From NCBI RefSeq assembly GCF_040869035.1, contig NZ_CP162100.1:558001-622000 (forward strand): a stretch of 64,000 nucleotides of DNA, written 5' to 3'. Below, piece after piece: positions 9,590 through 18,412 of the stretch (position 1 is the stretch's first letter; every line of letters begins with the position of its first letter). The notes under the pieces were generated by a model that did not search any database, was not told the DNA's origin, and saw only the letters and a program-made list of their open reading frames with translations. The translations under genes and the position numbers were made by a program. The stretch comes from Vibrio sp. NTOU-M3 (GTDB taxonomy: Bacteria > Pseudomonadota > Gammaproteobacteria > Enterobacterales > Vibrionaceae).

Positions 9590-10117
9590 GTGATTAACAA
9601 GATTCGCACTCAATTAGTTCAAAATGCGGCATCAATTTTGCGATCTCCAGTCCACTTATTACCGCAATCTGTACAAAAAAAAGCCTTATTAGAAGGACTT
9701 AAAAGCATTTTCAAAGAAGCTTTAGAGGATGGGGATTTTGAATTCCTTGAAGGAAAATGGCTTAAGGTTGAAGTTAAAGATATGCAGTTATGTTGGTATA
9801 TCAGCTACGAAGGTGAAAAGTTAGTTGTTGCAGATACTCCAATGCAAGAAGACGTATGCTTTGCTGGGAATTTGAATGATTTAGTGTTGATCGCTGGCCG
9901 CAAAGAAGACCCTGACACCTTGTTCTTCCAACGACGCTTGTCTATTGAGGGAGATACAGAGCTTGGTCTTGAAGTCAAAAATTTGATGGACAGTGTCGAT
10001 CTTGATCTATTGCCGAAACCTTTACAGGTTCTTTTAAATGAATTAGCAGACTTCGTTCATAAAGGGTTACAATCACCAGTAACACAAAACGAGGTTGTAA
10101 ATGCTTATACGAACTGA
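9590..10117 (+). CDS. ubiT: UbiT, SCP2-domain accessory factor of anaerobic ubiquinone synthesis
   Basis: The 175-aa protein carries a sterol-carrier-protein-2 (SCP2) fold at about 35-140, which in UbiT binds isoprenoid quinone intermediates. It corresponds to E. coli YhbT. The start is GTG. It lies divergent from the RocS-like gene and about 2.4 kb from its functional partners ubiU and ubiV. Its last 17 bases overlap the next gene, an acetyltransferase, so the two are translationally coupled as in E. coli yhbT-yhbS. Confidence 0.9.
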   Translation: MINKIRTQLVQNAASILRSPVHLLPQSVQKKALLEGLKSIFKEALEDGDFEFLEGKWLKVEVKDMQLCWYISYEGEKLVVADTPMQEDVCFAGNLNDLVLIAGRKEDPDTLFFQRRLSIEGDTELGLEVKNLMDSVDLDLLPKPLQVLLNELADFVHKGLQSPVTQNEVVNAYTN

Positions 10118-10604
10118 AGCGCCAGCTGATATTCTGGCCGTCGATCGCTTGCTAAAAGATGCCTTCCCAACAGAAGCGGAAGCTCAGCTAGTGATGAAGT
10201 TGCGCGAAAATGGCCACCGTACGCTGTCATTGGTCGCATGCAGTGATAAAGGTGAAGTCATTGGGCATGTCATGTTTAGCCCTGTGACACTTGAAAGCGA
10301 AGATTTAAACTGGCAAGGGCTTGCCCCTTTAGCTGTTAAGGCATCGGCGCGAAATCAAGGGATTGGTGCTGACTTGATTAAAGAAGGTTTGATAACGCTA
10401 AAAGAGTTTGGTTATCCTGCCTGTGTTGTTTTAGGCGATCCTGCTTATTATGGTCGGTTCGGTTTTGAAGATGCACAGCAACATCAAATCCGTTGTCAGT
10501 GGGAAGTGCCTCAAGGTGCTTTTCAGATCGTCGCTTTGGGTGATGGTGAGTTGGATGGCCGCCAAGGCCTGATTGCGTTCAGCCCAGAATTTAGCGAGCT
10601 GTAA
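10101..10604 (+). CDS. GNAT-family N-acetyltransferase (YhbS-like)
   Basis: The 167-aa protein has a GNAT fold with an acetyl-CoA loop around residues 85-95 (ARNQGIGADL) and the later CVVLGDPAYYGRFGF stretch typical of YhbS-type acetyltransferases. The substrate is unknown. Its ATG lies inside the end of ubiT, with GAGG 6 bases upstream. The conserved link with ubiT in enterics and vibrios hints at a shared context but does not prove a role in quinone synthesis. Confidence 0.85.
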   Translation: MLIRTEAPADILAVDRLLKDAFPTEAEAQLVMKLRENGHRTLSLVACSDKGEVIGHVMFSPVTLESEDLNWQGLAPLAVKASARNQGIGADLIKEGLITLKEFGYPACVVLGDPAYYGRFGFEDAQQHQIRCQWEVPQGAFQIVALGDGELDGRQGLIAFSPEFSEL

Positions 10605-10611
10605 CAAGATT

Positions 10612-10636
10612 AAAAAGGGGTGAAACACCCCTTTTT
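10612..10636. terminator. bidirectional terminator
   Basis: AAAAAGGGGTG pairs with CACCCCTTTTT around AAA. It lies between the convergent yhbS-like and DUF2541 genes. Confidence 0.9.
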
Positions 10637-10637
10637 A

Positions 10638-11081
10638 TCATTCGTTTTCGCGTTTTTTGCCCCAGACTTCGATTTTTGCTTTCTTACCTACACCGAAGGC
10701 ATTTAGTGTTTGGCTTCCCCAGCTATCGTATGTCATTTCCAGCTTTCTTAACTTTGCGTCTTCATTGCCAGGCAAAATCCATGCGCGAGTTGACATCCCT
10801 TTACTCAAAGTCCCCATTGAAGAGAGCTCCTTGGTTGAGCCATCGCTCATGGTCACAACAATCTTGTGTAAACTCACGGTACCTTGAGTACAAGTGAGCT
10901 TAATTTGGCCAAAGTTACGCGCTTTTAAAAATGGAATAGGGCGAACTACATCGGTTTCTGATTTGTAATTTACCAATTTTTCTGCGATTAACGTCCAGTC
11001 ACCATCTTGTTTTGCTGCCATGCTTGCGCTGCTGAGTGTGGCCAAAACTATGCCCAGTAATAGGTTTTTCAAATGTTTCAT
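10638..11081 (-). CDS. secreted DUF2541-family protein
   Basis: The 147-aa protein begins with a Sec signal peptide (cleavage likely after SMA at about 22). The rest is a small beta-rich domain with one Cys (KLTCTQG). It resembles the DUF2541 group, to which E. coli YaaI is thought to belong. No function is known. It is expected in the periplasm. It stands alone, convergent with the acetyltransferase gene and divergent from holD. Confidence 0.65.
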   Translation of the reverse strand: MKHLKNLLLGIVLATLSSASMAAKQDGDWTLIAEKLVNYKSETDVVRPIPFLKARNFGQIKLTCTQGTVSLHKIVVTMSDGSTKELSSMGTLSKGMSTRAWILPGNEDAKLRKLEMTYDSWGSQTLNAFGVGKKAKIEVWGKKRENE

Positions 11082-11147
11082 AATGCCTCTGACTTTAAAT
11101 CATTTATTTGGTAGCATTGCTGGGTTTTCTTTGGTCAAGACACGTCT

Positions 11148-11546
11148 ATGTCACAGCACGAGCTACAATATTTGCAAGAAATGGGGATTCAGAGTTATCA
11201 ACTCGCTCACCCAGAAAGGTTGCTAGGCTACCAAGCCGAAAAGTTTGCTTTGCAAGCCTCCTGTAAACTTTTATTGGTGTCTCCTTTTTTTCCTGAAAAT
11301 GAGACGGCATTGTTGTTTGAACGGGTTTTAAAAAGCATTCAACTGACCCTAAGCGACGCACTGCATATTTTTCCAGAACAGATTGAACAGTTAGGTGAGC
11401 ATCACTTGCAGTGGGTTTGGTATGCAGGCTGTGATGCCTCAGACCAGATCCAAGCGAATAAACTAGTTTCTCCTGAGCTGGTTAAAATTGACGGCGATAA
11501 TCAACAGCGCCGGGCATTGTGGCAGCAAATTTGTGCGTATCAATAA
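11148..11546 (+). CDS. holD: DNA polymerase III psi subunit
   Basis: HolD (psi) bridges the clamp-loader complex and the chi subunit, which contacts SSB. The 132-aa protein is the usual size. It shows the N-terminal YLQEMGI(Q)SYQLAHPERL segment that psi uses to bind the tau/gamma collar. The next gene is rimI, 6 bases past the stop, the same holD-rimI order as in E. coli. Psi is a fast-evolving protein, but synteny makes the call firm. Confidence 0.9.
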   Translation: MSQHELQYLQEMGIQSYQLAHPERLLGYQAEKFALQASCKLLLVSPFFPENETALLFERVLKSIQLTLSDALHIFPEQIEQLGEHHLQWVWYAGCDASDQIQANKLVSPELVKIDGDNQQRRALWQQICAYQ

Positions 11547-11552
11547 TCCATT

Positions 11553-11999
11553 ATGACTTATCAATTACTTCCTTTAGCGGCGGAACATACTGAAGCTGTT
11601 TTTCATATAGAAACTCAAGCACATAGCCACCCTTGGTCACAAACGATGATCAACGACATTAATAGCCGAGGCGCCTGTCATCATGTCTTGTTGTATCAAG
11701 GTGCTTTGGTCGGTTATTTCTATGCGCAGAATATTGTCGGTGAGGTAACCTTACTGAATATTGCCGTTGCACCAAGTGAGCAAGGCAAAGGGCATGGTAA
11801 ATATCTTATGGATGCGTTTTTAACCCTGTGTGAAAACGTGAAGGCTGAGAGTGCATGGTTAGAGGTTCGAGAAAGTAATGTTGGCGCATATCATCTTTAT
11901 GAATCGCACGGTTTTAATGAAGTCGACCGCCGCATCAACTACTACCCAACAGCATCAGGCAAAGAAGATGCGATCATCATGAGTTATCTATTTTTCTAG
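11553..11999 (+). CDS. rimI: ribosomal protein S18-alanine N-acetyltransferase
   Basis: RimI acetylates the N-terminal alanine of ribosomal protein S18. The 148-aa GNAT protein has the acetyl-CoA loop at about 73-83 (APSEQGKGHGK) and the ending WLEVRESNVGAYHLYESHGF typical of RimI. It follows holD by 6 bases and is surely co-transcribed. No clear terminator lies in the 18 bases before the convergent GGDEF-EAL gene. Confidence 0.93.
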   Translation: MTYQLLPLAAEHTEAVFHIETQAHSHPWSQTMINDINSRGACHHVLLYQGALVGYFYAQNIVGEVTLLNIAVAPSEQGKGHGKYLMDAFLTLCENVKAESAWLEVRESNVGAYHLYESHGFNEVDRRINYYPTASGKEDAIIMSYLFF

Positions 12000-12017
12000 T
12001 GGTTTCATGTCGACTTG

Positions 12018-14087
12018 TTATTTCTGACCAATTTGTAGTGCATCGACTGGGGTAATAACGTAATAGTTATTCTTGAAGCGTTTTTCAATCTCTTCAGCCG
12101 GTAGAGGTTTATCAAACAAATAACCTTGGAACTGGTCACACCCCAGATTTTTTAGAGCTTGTAGCTCGTACTCATCTTCTACCCCTTCTGCGATGACTTC
12201 CATATTGAGACGACGTGCAGTCATGATGATGGTGTCGACAATAGCTTGATCGCTTTCATCCATATGGAGTTGGGTAACGAAAGAGCGATCAATTTTAAGA
12301 ACATCGGCATCCATGTGTTTCAGGTAGCGCAGCGATGAGTAGCCGGTACCAAAATCATCAATAGAGATCGTGAGCTGGTGATTTTTCAGCTGCTTCATCT
12401 TCTGTATCGCTCCTTCCACATTTTCTAAAAGAAGGTTCTCGGTGATCTCTAATTCAATATGTTCTCCGTCTATCCCTGACTGGGTGAGTGCTTGACGGAT
12501 TTGGTCGACAAAAGCGTTTTGTGAAAACTGTAGTGGGCTAATATTGACGGCTAAACGGCGGAAGCTATCAGGGAGTACTCCTTTATTTTTCCATTGTGCG
12601 TATTGGTAAAAGGCTTGTTCAATGATCCAATCACCAATCTGCAGGATTTGTCCCGTTTCTTCGGCGATGGGCATAAATACCCCCGGTGGTAATAAACCTT
12701 TCTCAGGATGATTCCAACGGATCAAGGCTTCGACCCCAATGATCTGATGTTTCTCATTAACTTGCGGTTGGTAATAAAGCTCTAATTGATCTCTACTGAT
12801 GGCTTCATGCAGACCTTTTTCTATTTCTAGAAAAGAGTCAACTTGCGCCTGCATTTCCGGTTCATAAAACATATATTTATTGCGGCCTGCGACTTTAGCG
12901 CGGTAAAGCGCAGTATCGGCTTGTCGCAGCACATCGATGTTGTTGCAACCCACAAATGGATAGGTAGAAATTCCGACACTGACGGTGCAATAGAGTTGGT
13001 GATCATCAATTGAATAAGGGTTAGAGATAAGAGCAAGTAACTGCTGAGCAACCTCTTTAACGCTATCATGTGGCAGGTTAGGAAGCAGAATGGCAAACTC
13101 GTCCCCCCCAATGCGCGCTGCGATATATTCATCTTTTAACCATGCTTCAATTCGCATCGCAATGGCTCGAATGAGATGGTCACCAATGGTGTGGCCTAAT
13201 GAATCATTAATGGTTTTAAAGCGGTCTAGATCAAGATAAAACAGTGCGCCGACGGTGTTGTCTTTGTTAGCGCAATCAATGGATTTTCCTAGTGATTGCA
13301 GTAGCAAGCTTCGGTTTGCTAGGCCAGTTAGAGAGTCGTAATAAGCAAGCTGGTTGAGTTTCGCCTCAGCCGCTTCTCTGTCTTTCCATAATGTATGAAA
13401 CGTGGTCGCTAGGTGGCCGATTTCATCGTCTTGATTTTGTGTCGGTGGTGGAAGGTTTTCTTTACGGTTTTGTAATGAACGAACCCAATCAATCAGAGTA
13501 ACGAGTGGCTTTGATAGTTTGTAATAGAAAAAAATCAGCAAAATAGTGGTCAGTAATATATTTCTCAATAAGTCAAACAGGAGAATTTGACTGGTTTTGG
13601 AAATAAACGCTTTCGCAATATTGGCTCCATTCACCGAAAAGCTCAGTGTACCAACCACGACATTCGAGTTGGGTTGATGCAGCTCGGTTGTATAGGTTGG
13701 AGCAGATGGGGTGAGGTAACCTGAAAGTATGTGGGTGAATCCACTTTGTAACGAGATACTGCGCTCTCGCTCAGTTAAAATATCGCCAAAATCATCAATG
13801 ATACGTACGTTATAGATGGCCTGATCCATCATCAAAGTTGACGCAACTTGTTCGGCAAGCAATTGATTAAGGTGATAGGCAGCTTGGCTGGCATTGGAGT
13901 AATTTTGCAATAGTTTGAACTGATAATGCTCTTCAATCCGGCGCTGTTCTTGATGCAAGTCGACCAAAATGTGATACAAACTAAAACACAGCCCGAGTAT
14001 CACAGATACTAGGAATACGGTTTTTGCTTGTCGAAATGCGAGTGAATTTATTTGCTTGGTCTCTGGCATAGCTAGGTTCGCTTCCAT
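12018..14087 (-). CDS. membrane-bound GGDEF-EAL c-di-GMP enzyme
   Basis: The 689-aa protein has one transmembrane helix at about 22-42, a periplasmic sensor part to about 165, a second helix at about 170-192, a HAMP-like linker, GGDEF (intact, 327-331) and EAL (453-455). The EAL residues are all present (EITE, IDDFGTGYSS, LKIDR, AEGVE), so phosphodiesterase activity is likely. No RxxD site precedes GGDEF. Synteny suggests V. cholerae VC0658. The periplasmic ligand is unknown. AAGGAG sits only 3 bases before the ATG, so the ATG at residue 7 could be used instead. Confidence 0.88.
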   Translation of the reverse strand: MEANLAMPETKQINSLAFRQAKTVFLVSVILGLCFSLYHILVDLHQEQRRIEEHYQFKLLQNYSNASQAAYHLNQLLAEQVASTLMMDQAIYNVRIIDDFGDILTERERSISLQSGFTHILSGYLTPSAPTYTTELHQPNSNVVVGTLSFSVNGANIAKAFISKTSQILLFDLLRNILLTTILLIFFYYKLSKPLVTLIDWVRSLQNRKENLPPPTQNQDDEIGHLATTFHTLWKDREAAEAKLNQLAYYDSLTGLANRSLLLQSLGKSIDCANKDNTVGALFYLDLDRFKTINDSLGHTIGDHLIRAIAMRIEAWLKDEYIAARIGGDEFAILLPNLPHDSVKEVAQQLLALISNPYSIDDHQLYCTVSVGISTYPFVGCNNIDVLRQADTALYRAKVAGRNKYMFYEPEMQAQVDSFLEIEKGLHEAISRDQLELYYQPQVNEKHQIIGVEALIRWNHPEKGLLPPGVFMPIAEETGQILQIGDWIIEQAFYQYAQWKNKGVLPDSFRRLAVNISPLQFSQNAFVDQIRQALTQSGIDGEHIELEITENLLLENVEGAIQKMKQLKNHQLTISIDDFGTGYSSLRYLKHMDADVLKIDRSFVTQLHMDESDQAIVDTIIMTARRLNMEVIAEGVEDEYELQALKNLGCDQFQGYLFDKPLPAEEIEKRFKNNYYVITPVDALQIGQK

Positions 14088-14289
14088 CTACTCCTTTAGT
14101 TATAGCTCATATTTATTGAGATTTTAATTTCTAGCCAGTTAGCGGCAAAAAACATTGTAATGCCAGGTCTAAAGTTGCTCCCATGAGGAATATAAGCGAG
14201 AATACCGCGCAAATTTGAATCGAATGGCACGGGGCGCTCAGCTACATGAGCAGAATAACCTGCCTATCTGACTAAAGAAGACGAGTTTC

Positions 14290-15879
14290 ATGTCAAATAC
14301 AGCGTTTTTAGGTGAAGTCGGCAAACGTCGTACTTTCGCTATCATTTCTCACCCGGATGCGGGTAAAACCACCATTACTGAAAAGGTTCTGTTATTCGGA
14401 CGCGCAATTCAGACTGCCGGTACAGTAAAGGGCCGTGGCTCAAGCCAACATGCCAAATCTGACTGGATGGAAATGGAAAAAGAGCGTGGTATTTCGGTAA
14501 CGACTTCTGTGATGCAGTTTCCTTATAATGAGTGCCTTGTCAACTTATTAGATACCCCAGGACACGAAGATTTCTCAGAAGATACTTACCGTACGCTGAC
14601 AGCTGTTGACTCATGTCTGATGGTGATCGATGCGGCTAAAGGTGTTGAGGATCGTACACGTAAGCTGATGGAAGTTACTCGTCTACGTGACACACCAATC
14701 GTAACATTCATGAACAAATTGGACCGAGATATTCGTGACCCAATGGAATTATTGGATGAAGTCGAAAGTGAGCTAAATATCTCTTGTGCTCCAATTACTT
14801 GGCCAATTGGTTGTGGTAAAGAGTTTAAAGGTGTGTATCACATTCACCGTGATGAAACCATTCTCTACACCACAGGCCAAGGTCATACGATTCAAGATCA
14901 GCGTATTGTTAAAGGCTTAGATAACCCAGAATTGGATGAAGCGGTGGGTACTGAACTGGCTGAGCAGCTGCGTGAAGAGCTTGAATTGGTGATTGGTGCA
15001 TGCCCTGAATTTGATCAAGAGTTGTTCCTAGCTGGTGAATTGACGCCAGTTTACTTTGGTACTGCACTGGGTAACTTTGGTGTTGATCATATGTTGGATG
15101 GCTTGACTGAGTGGGCGCCAGCGCCAATGGCTCGTCAAGCGAACGAACGTGAAGTGGAAGCGAATGAAGAGAAATTCTCTGGCTTCGTTTTCAAAATCCA
15201 AGCGAATATGGATCCTAAACACCGTGACCGTATCGCCTTTATGCGTATTGTGTCGGGCACTTATACCCAAGGTATGAAAATGAATCATGTTCGTTTGGGT
15301 AAACAGGTGAGCATTTCTGATGCAGTAACCTTTATGGCTGGTGACCGTTCTCGTGCTGAAAATGCGTATGCGGGTGACATTATTGGTCTGCATAACCACG
15401 GCACCATTCAAATTGGCGATACTTTTACTCAAGGTGAATCGCTTAAGTTTGCGGGTATCCCGAACTTTGCGCCTGAATTGTTCCGTCGTATCCGTCTGAA
15501 AGATCCATTGAAGCAAAAACAGTTGTTGAAAGGCTTAGTTCAGCTTTCTGAAGAAGGGGCGGTTCAGGTTTTCCGTCCGGTGCAGAACAATGATTTGATC
15601 GTTGGTGCTGTTGGTGTGCTGCAGTTTGATGTGGTTGTGGCTCGTCTTAAAGCGGAATACAACGTAGAAGCGATCTACGAAAGCGTCAATGTTGCTACTG
15701 CCCGTTGGGTTGAGTGTGGTGATGCGAAGAAATTGGATGAATTCCAACGTAAGAACCAGACTAATTTAGCATTGGATGGTGGTGATAACTTAACTTACAT
15801 CGCGCCAACCATGGTGAATCTGAACTTGGCACAAGAGCGTTTCCCTGATGTTGAGTTCCGTGCTACTCGTGAGCACTAA
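14290..15879 (+). CDS. prfC: peptide chain release factor 3
   Basis: RF3 is a GTPase that removes RF1 and RF2 from the ribosome after peptide release. The 529-aa protein has the P-loop SHPDAGKT at 20-27, DTPGHEDF for switch II, and MNKLDRD for base recognition, followed by the beta-barrel domains. This matches E. coli RF3 in length. It stands alone. Another release factor gene, prfB, lies 4 kb downstream. Confidence 0.98.
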   Translation: MSNTAFLGEVGKRRTFAIISHPDAGKTTITEKVLLFGRAIQTAGTVKGRGSSQHAKSDWMEMEKERGISVTTSVMQFPYNECLVNLLDTPGHEDFSEDTYRTLTAVDSCLMVIDAAKGVEDRTRKLMEVTRLRDTPIVTFMNKLDRDIRDPMELLDEVESELNISCAPITWPIGCGKEFKGVYHIHRDETILYTTGQGHTIQDQRIVKGLDNPELDEAVGTELAEQLREELELVIGACPEFDQELFLAGELTPVYFGTALGNFGVDHMLDGLTEWAPAPMARQANEREVEANEEKFSGFVFKIQANMDPKHRDRIAFMRIVSGTYTQGMKMNHVRLGKQVSISDAVTFMAGDRSRAENAYAGDIIGLHNHGTIQIGDTFTQGESLKFAGIPNFAPELFRRIRLKDPLKQKQLLKGLVQLSEEGAVQVFRPVQNNDLIVGAVGVLQFDVVVARLKAEYNVEAIYESVNVATARWVECGDAKKLDEFQRKNQTNLALDGGDNLTYIAPTMVNLNLAQERFPDVEFRATREH

Positions 15880-15952
15880 TTGCGTCTCAGCCTTTGGTGT
15901 GATGAAGGCTTTGTATAAGGCGAATTCACACCAAGCCATATAAAGTAAAATG

Positions 15953-15988
15953 CTTTCTCGTTATCAGTAGATGCTGATAACGAGAAAG
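15953..15988. repeat. perfect 15-bp inverted repeat downstream of prfC
   Basis: Bases 15953-15967 are the exact reverse complement of 15974-15988, with loop TAGATG. There is no T-run after it, and a proper terminator follows at 15998, so it is a separate element of unknown role. Confidence 0.8.
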
Positions 15989-15997
15989 AACGGATAT

Positions 15998-16031
15998 AAA
16001 AAATGCCGCTTCGATTGAAGCGGCATTTTTT
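15998..16031. terminator. bidirectional terminator between prfC and srmB
   Basis: TGCCGCTTC pairs with GAAGCGGCA around GATT, flanked by six A and six T. Confidence 0.9.
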
Positions 16032-16044
16032 GTTTATTTAAACG

Positions 16045-17283
16045 TTATTTTTTCTTAGCTACTTTCTTTTTGCCTTTTGCTTTTACCGTTGTTTTTTTCT
16101 TGTCGTCTTTTTTCTTTTTCTTCTTAAACACTGGTTTTTTATGCTGAGGGCGCAGCTCTTTGATGAATCGCTCTTTGATCTCTTCTTTGACGTAGCGAGC
16201 GACGCGATCCATCATCGGCTGATCGTGTGCTTCAACGATTGATACGGCATTGCCTTTTTTGCCGGCGCGAGCGGTTCGGCCGATACGGTGAAGATATACA
16301 TCCGCACTGCGTGGCATGTCGTAGTTAATCACGTGGCTCACATCAGGTAAATCGATACCACGAGCAGCGACATCGGTCGCTAATAAGACATTCACGGTAC
16401 CATCACGGAAGCGGCTAATCGCATTATTACGACGATCCTGAGGCATTTCCCCTTGGATCCATGAACATGGGATTTGTGCTCTCTCTAATTCGACTCGCAG
16501 TTCTGCTAAACGCTCACGAGTTTTTAGGAAAATAATAGAGCGTTCCGCTTGTTCGGTAAGGATTGTTTTAAGTAGTGCCAGTTTGTGCTCCATGCTGTCT
16601 GCACGGTGGTACCACTGGGTGATTTTCTTACGTTCACGGCGAGAAGGTTCTGCATCGATTTCAGCAGGCTCTTTAAGGAGATCTGCTGTAAAACCTTCAA
16701 CCCCTTTTCCTTCGAGTGTGGCCGAGAAGAGTAGGGTTTGTTTGCGCCAACGACATTCTGATGAAAGACGATCGACAGTTGGGCCAAAGCCCATGTCTAA
16801 CATACGATCTGCCTCATCTAAGATCAGCCACTCAATTGCACGACAATCAAAACGTTCGGCTTCAATGTATTCCATTAATCGCCCTGGCGTAGCGACCACG
16901 ATGTCTTGAGTGGTTGCGAGAATGTCAGCGTGCTCTTGATACTGTACACCACCCGTAATGGTGAAAATGTTGAGCTTGGTATGCTTTGCGAGGGCACGAG
17001 CTTGGTCGGCAACCTGCATCGCCAACTCACGAGTCGGTGTTAAGATCAGAACGCGTGCAGGCCCCGGTTTGCGACGAGGAAAGTCTTGCAGAAACTGCAA
17101 AGCTGGCAGTACGAATGCGGCGGTTTTCCCTGTGCCTGTTGGTGCTGATGCTAAAATGTCGCGTCCATCCAGTGCTTGTGGAATGGCTTCCGCTTGGATT
17201 TGAGTTGGACGCGAGAAGTCCATCTCTTCAATGGCGAGAAGCAAGTTTGGATCTAATTCTAATTCAGCAAAATTTTTGATCAC
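16045..17283 (-). CDS. srmB: DEAD-box RNA helicase SrmB
   Basis: SrmB helps early assembly of the 50S ribosomal subunit. The protein (412 aa) shows Q-motif and Walker A (APTGTGKT), PTREL, the DEAD box LDEADRM, SAT, and the helicase C-terminal domain with DVAARGID and HRIGRTARAG. The tail is nearly pure Lys. The frame is open to 17376, but E. coli SrmB begins at the equivalent of GTG 17283, which has GGAG 8 bases upstream. The extra N-terminal stretch is not conserved, so the GTG is the likely start. Confidence 0.93.
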   Translation of the reverse strand: MIKNFAELELDPNLLLAIEEMDFSRPTQIQAEAIPQALDGRDILASAPTGTGKTAAFVLPALQFLQDFPRRKPGPARVLILTPTRELAMQVADQARALAKHTKLNIFTITGGVQYQEHADILATTQDIVVATPGRLMEYIEAERFDCRAIEWLILDEADRMLDMGFGPTVDRLSSECRWRKQTLLFSATLEGKGVEGFTADLLKEPAEIDAEPSRRERKKITQWYHRADSMEHKLALLKTILTEQAERSIIFLKTRERLAELRVELERAQIPCSWIQGEMPQDRRNNAISRFRDGTVNVLLATDVAARGIDLPDVSHVINYDMPRSADVYLHRIGRTARAGKKGNAVSIVEAHDQPMMDRVARYVKEEIKERFIKELRPQHKKPVFKKKKKKDDKKKTTVKAKGKKKVAKKK

Positions 17284-17384
17284 TGTGATATCTCCACAAG
17301 CCGAAAGGCAAGTCTGGGTAAGTAGACGACAAAAAATAAGGGGCCATAGTATAGAGGGTTCGGTGATTCGGATCACACCTTATT

Positions 17385-18104
17385 TTACATCTTAAGGTAA
17401 AAGGCTTGCGTCAGATGAATAAACTCTGCGCTGTATTGGCCGTTTTCTCTGATGAGTAATTGACGCTCGCTTGGCTGACATGGCGCTAGGCTCAACTCGA
17501 TCAACAGTCGATTGATGGGTTTTTTTTCGGTTGGTTTGATAGATAACAAACGCTTAAGAAACCACCCTGAGCCTAATGCGTGTCGGTAAAAGAGTTCTCC
17601 TTCTGTCACAGGAAGTACAAAGCTGGCGGTTCCGGTTGGCGTCAGTAGGCTTTGGCAACGAGTGAGCAAATCATGGTGGGGGAGCTGGTCAGTGTGTCTA
17701 GCTATCGCTCGTTGTACAGACTGTGCTTGTTCTCCGGAGTTAAAGTAAGGTGGATTGCAGACAATGCGATCGAATTGGTGGGGGAAATGAGTATCAAGTA
17801 TGTCCCCAAAATGTAGAGTTAAACGCTCATGCCAAGGACTGGCTCTGAAGTTATTTGCAGCGGCATGGTAAGCATTTTCTTCAATATCAATCGCTTCAAT
17901 CTGCAATTCTGGGTTCCGTTGCGCGCACATTAAAGCCAACAACCCTGTTCCCGTCCCAATATCCAATAAATTCTGGCTCTGTTTTATATCAACCCAAGCG
18001 CCTAGTAACACGCCATCGGTACTGACTGGCATACCTGAACAACCGCCATCAATTTTAAATTGTTTGAAACTAAAGCTTTTGGTTTTTTGCGTGCTACTTT
18101 TCAT
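17385..18104 (-). CDS. trmN6: tRNA1(Val) (adenine(37)-N6)-methyltransferase
   Basis: TrmN6 (YfiC) methylates A37 of tRNA-Val1 using SAM. The 239-aa protein has the SAM-binding DIGTGTGLLAL near residue 45 and the catalytic NPPYF motif at about 118-122, typical of adenine N6-methyltransferases. In E. coli yfiC diverges from srmB. Here both read in the same direction, with trmN6 about 100 bases upstream of srmB. Confidence 0.92.
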   Translation of the reverse strand: MKSSTQKTKSFSFKQFKIDGGCSGMPVSTDGVLLGAWVDIKQSQNLLDIGTGTGLLALMCAQRNPELQIEAIDIEENAYHAAANNFRASPWHERLTLHFGDILDTHFPHQFDRIVCNPPYFNSGEQAQSVQRAIARHTDQLPHHDLLTRCQSLLTPTGTASFVLPVTEGELFYRHALGSGWFLKRLLSIKPTEKKPINRLLIELSLAPCQPSERQLLIRENGQYSAEFIHLTQAFYLKM

Positions 18105-18412
18105 GTTTATTTTGTTTGGTGATAGTTTTGTAGGTTCTTTAACTAATGTTAGTGTTTTGTATAGTTAAATGCTCTACTTGTGATTAAATTGTTTTATTAA
18201 ATGAATGGTTTAAATAGCTGGTGTTTGTTTGTGAGGCAGCATAATGAACTGCAATTTTGTTGTATTTGTAAATTAATATAGTGTTTTTAAAGGGGTAGTT
18301 GCGCATGGATAAGTATTTCGTCATTATTCGCCCCTAAATTTTATAGATTGGAAGGCGTTTTACGTCTATCCAAGCATACACAACATCAATCAGTATAAGA
18401 AAAGGGTTAGCT
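18105..18412. other. AT-rich gap between trmN6 and brnQ
   Basis: It must hold both promoters, but none stands out. From 18291 there is AGGGG, then ATG at 18305 opening a 10-codon ORF (MDKYFVIIRP, stop at 18335-18337), then an imperfect hairpin TTGGA/TCCAA near 18346-18380 before the brnQ GTG. The ORF's Val-Ile-Ile run suggests a possible leader peptide. No T-run terminator follows. Confidence 0.3.
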
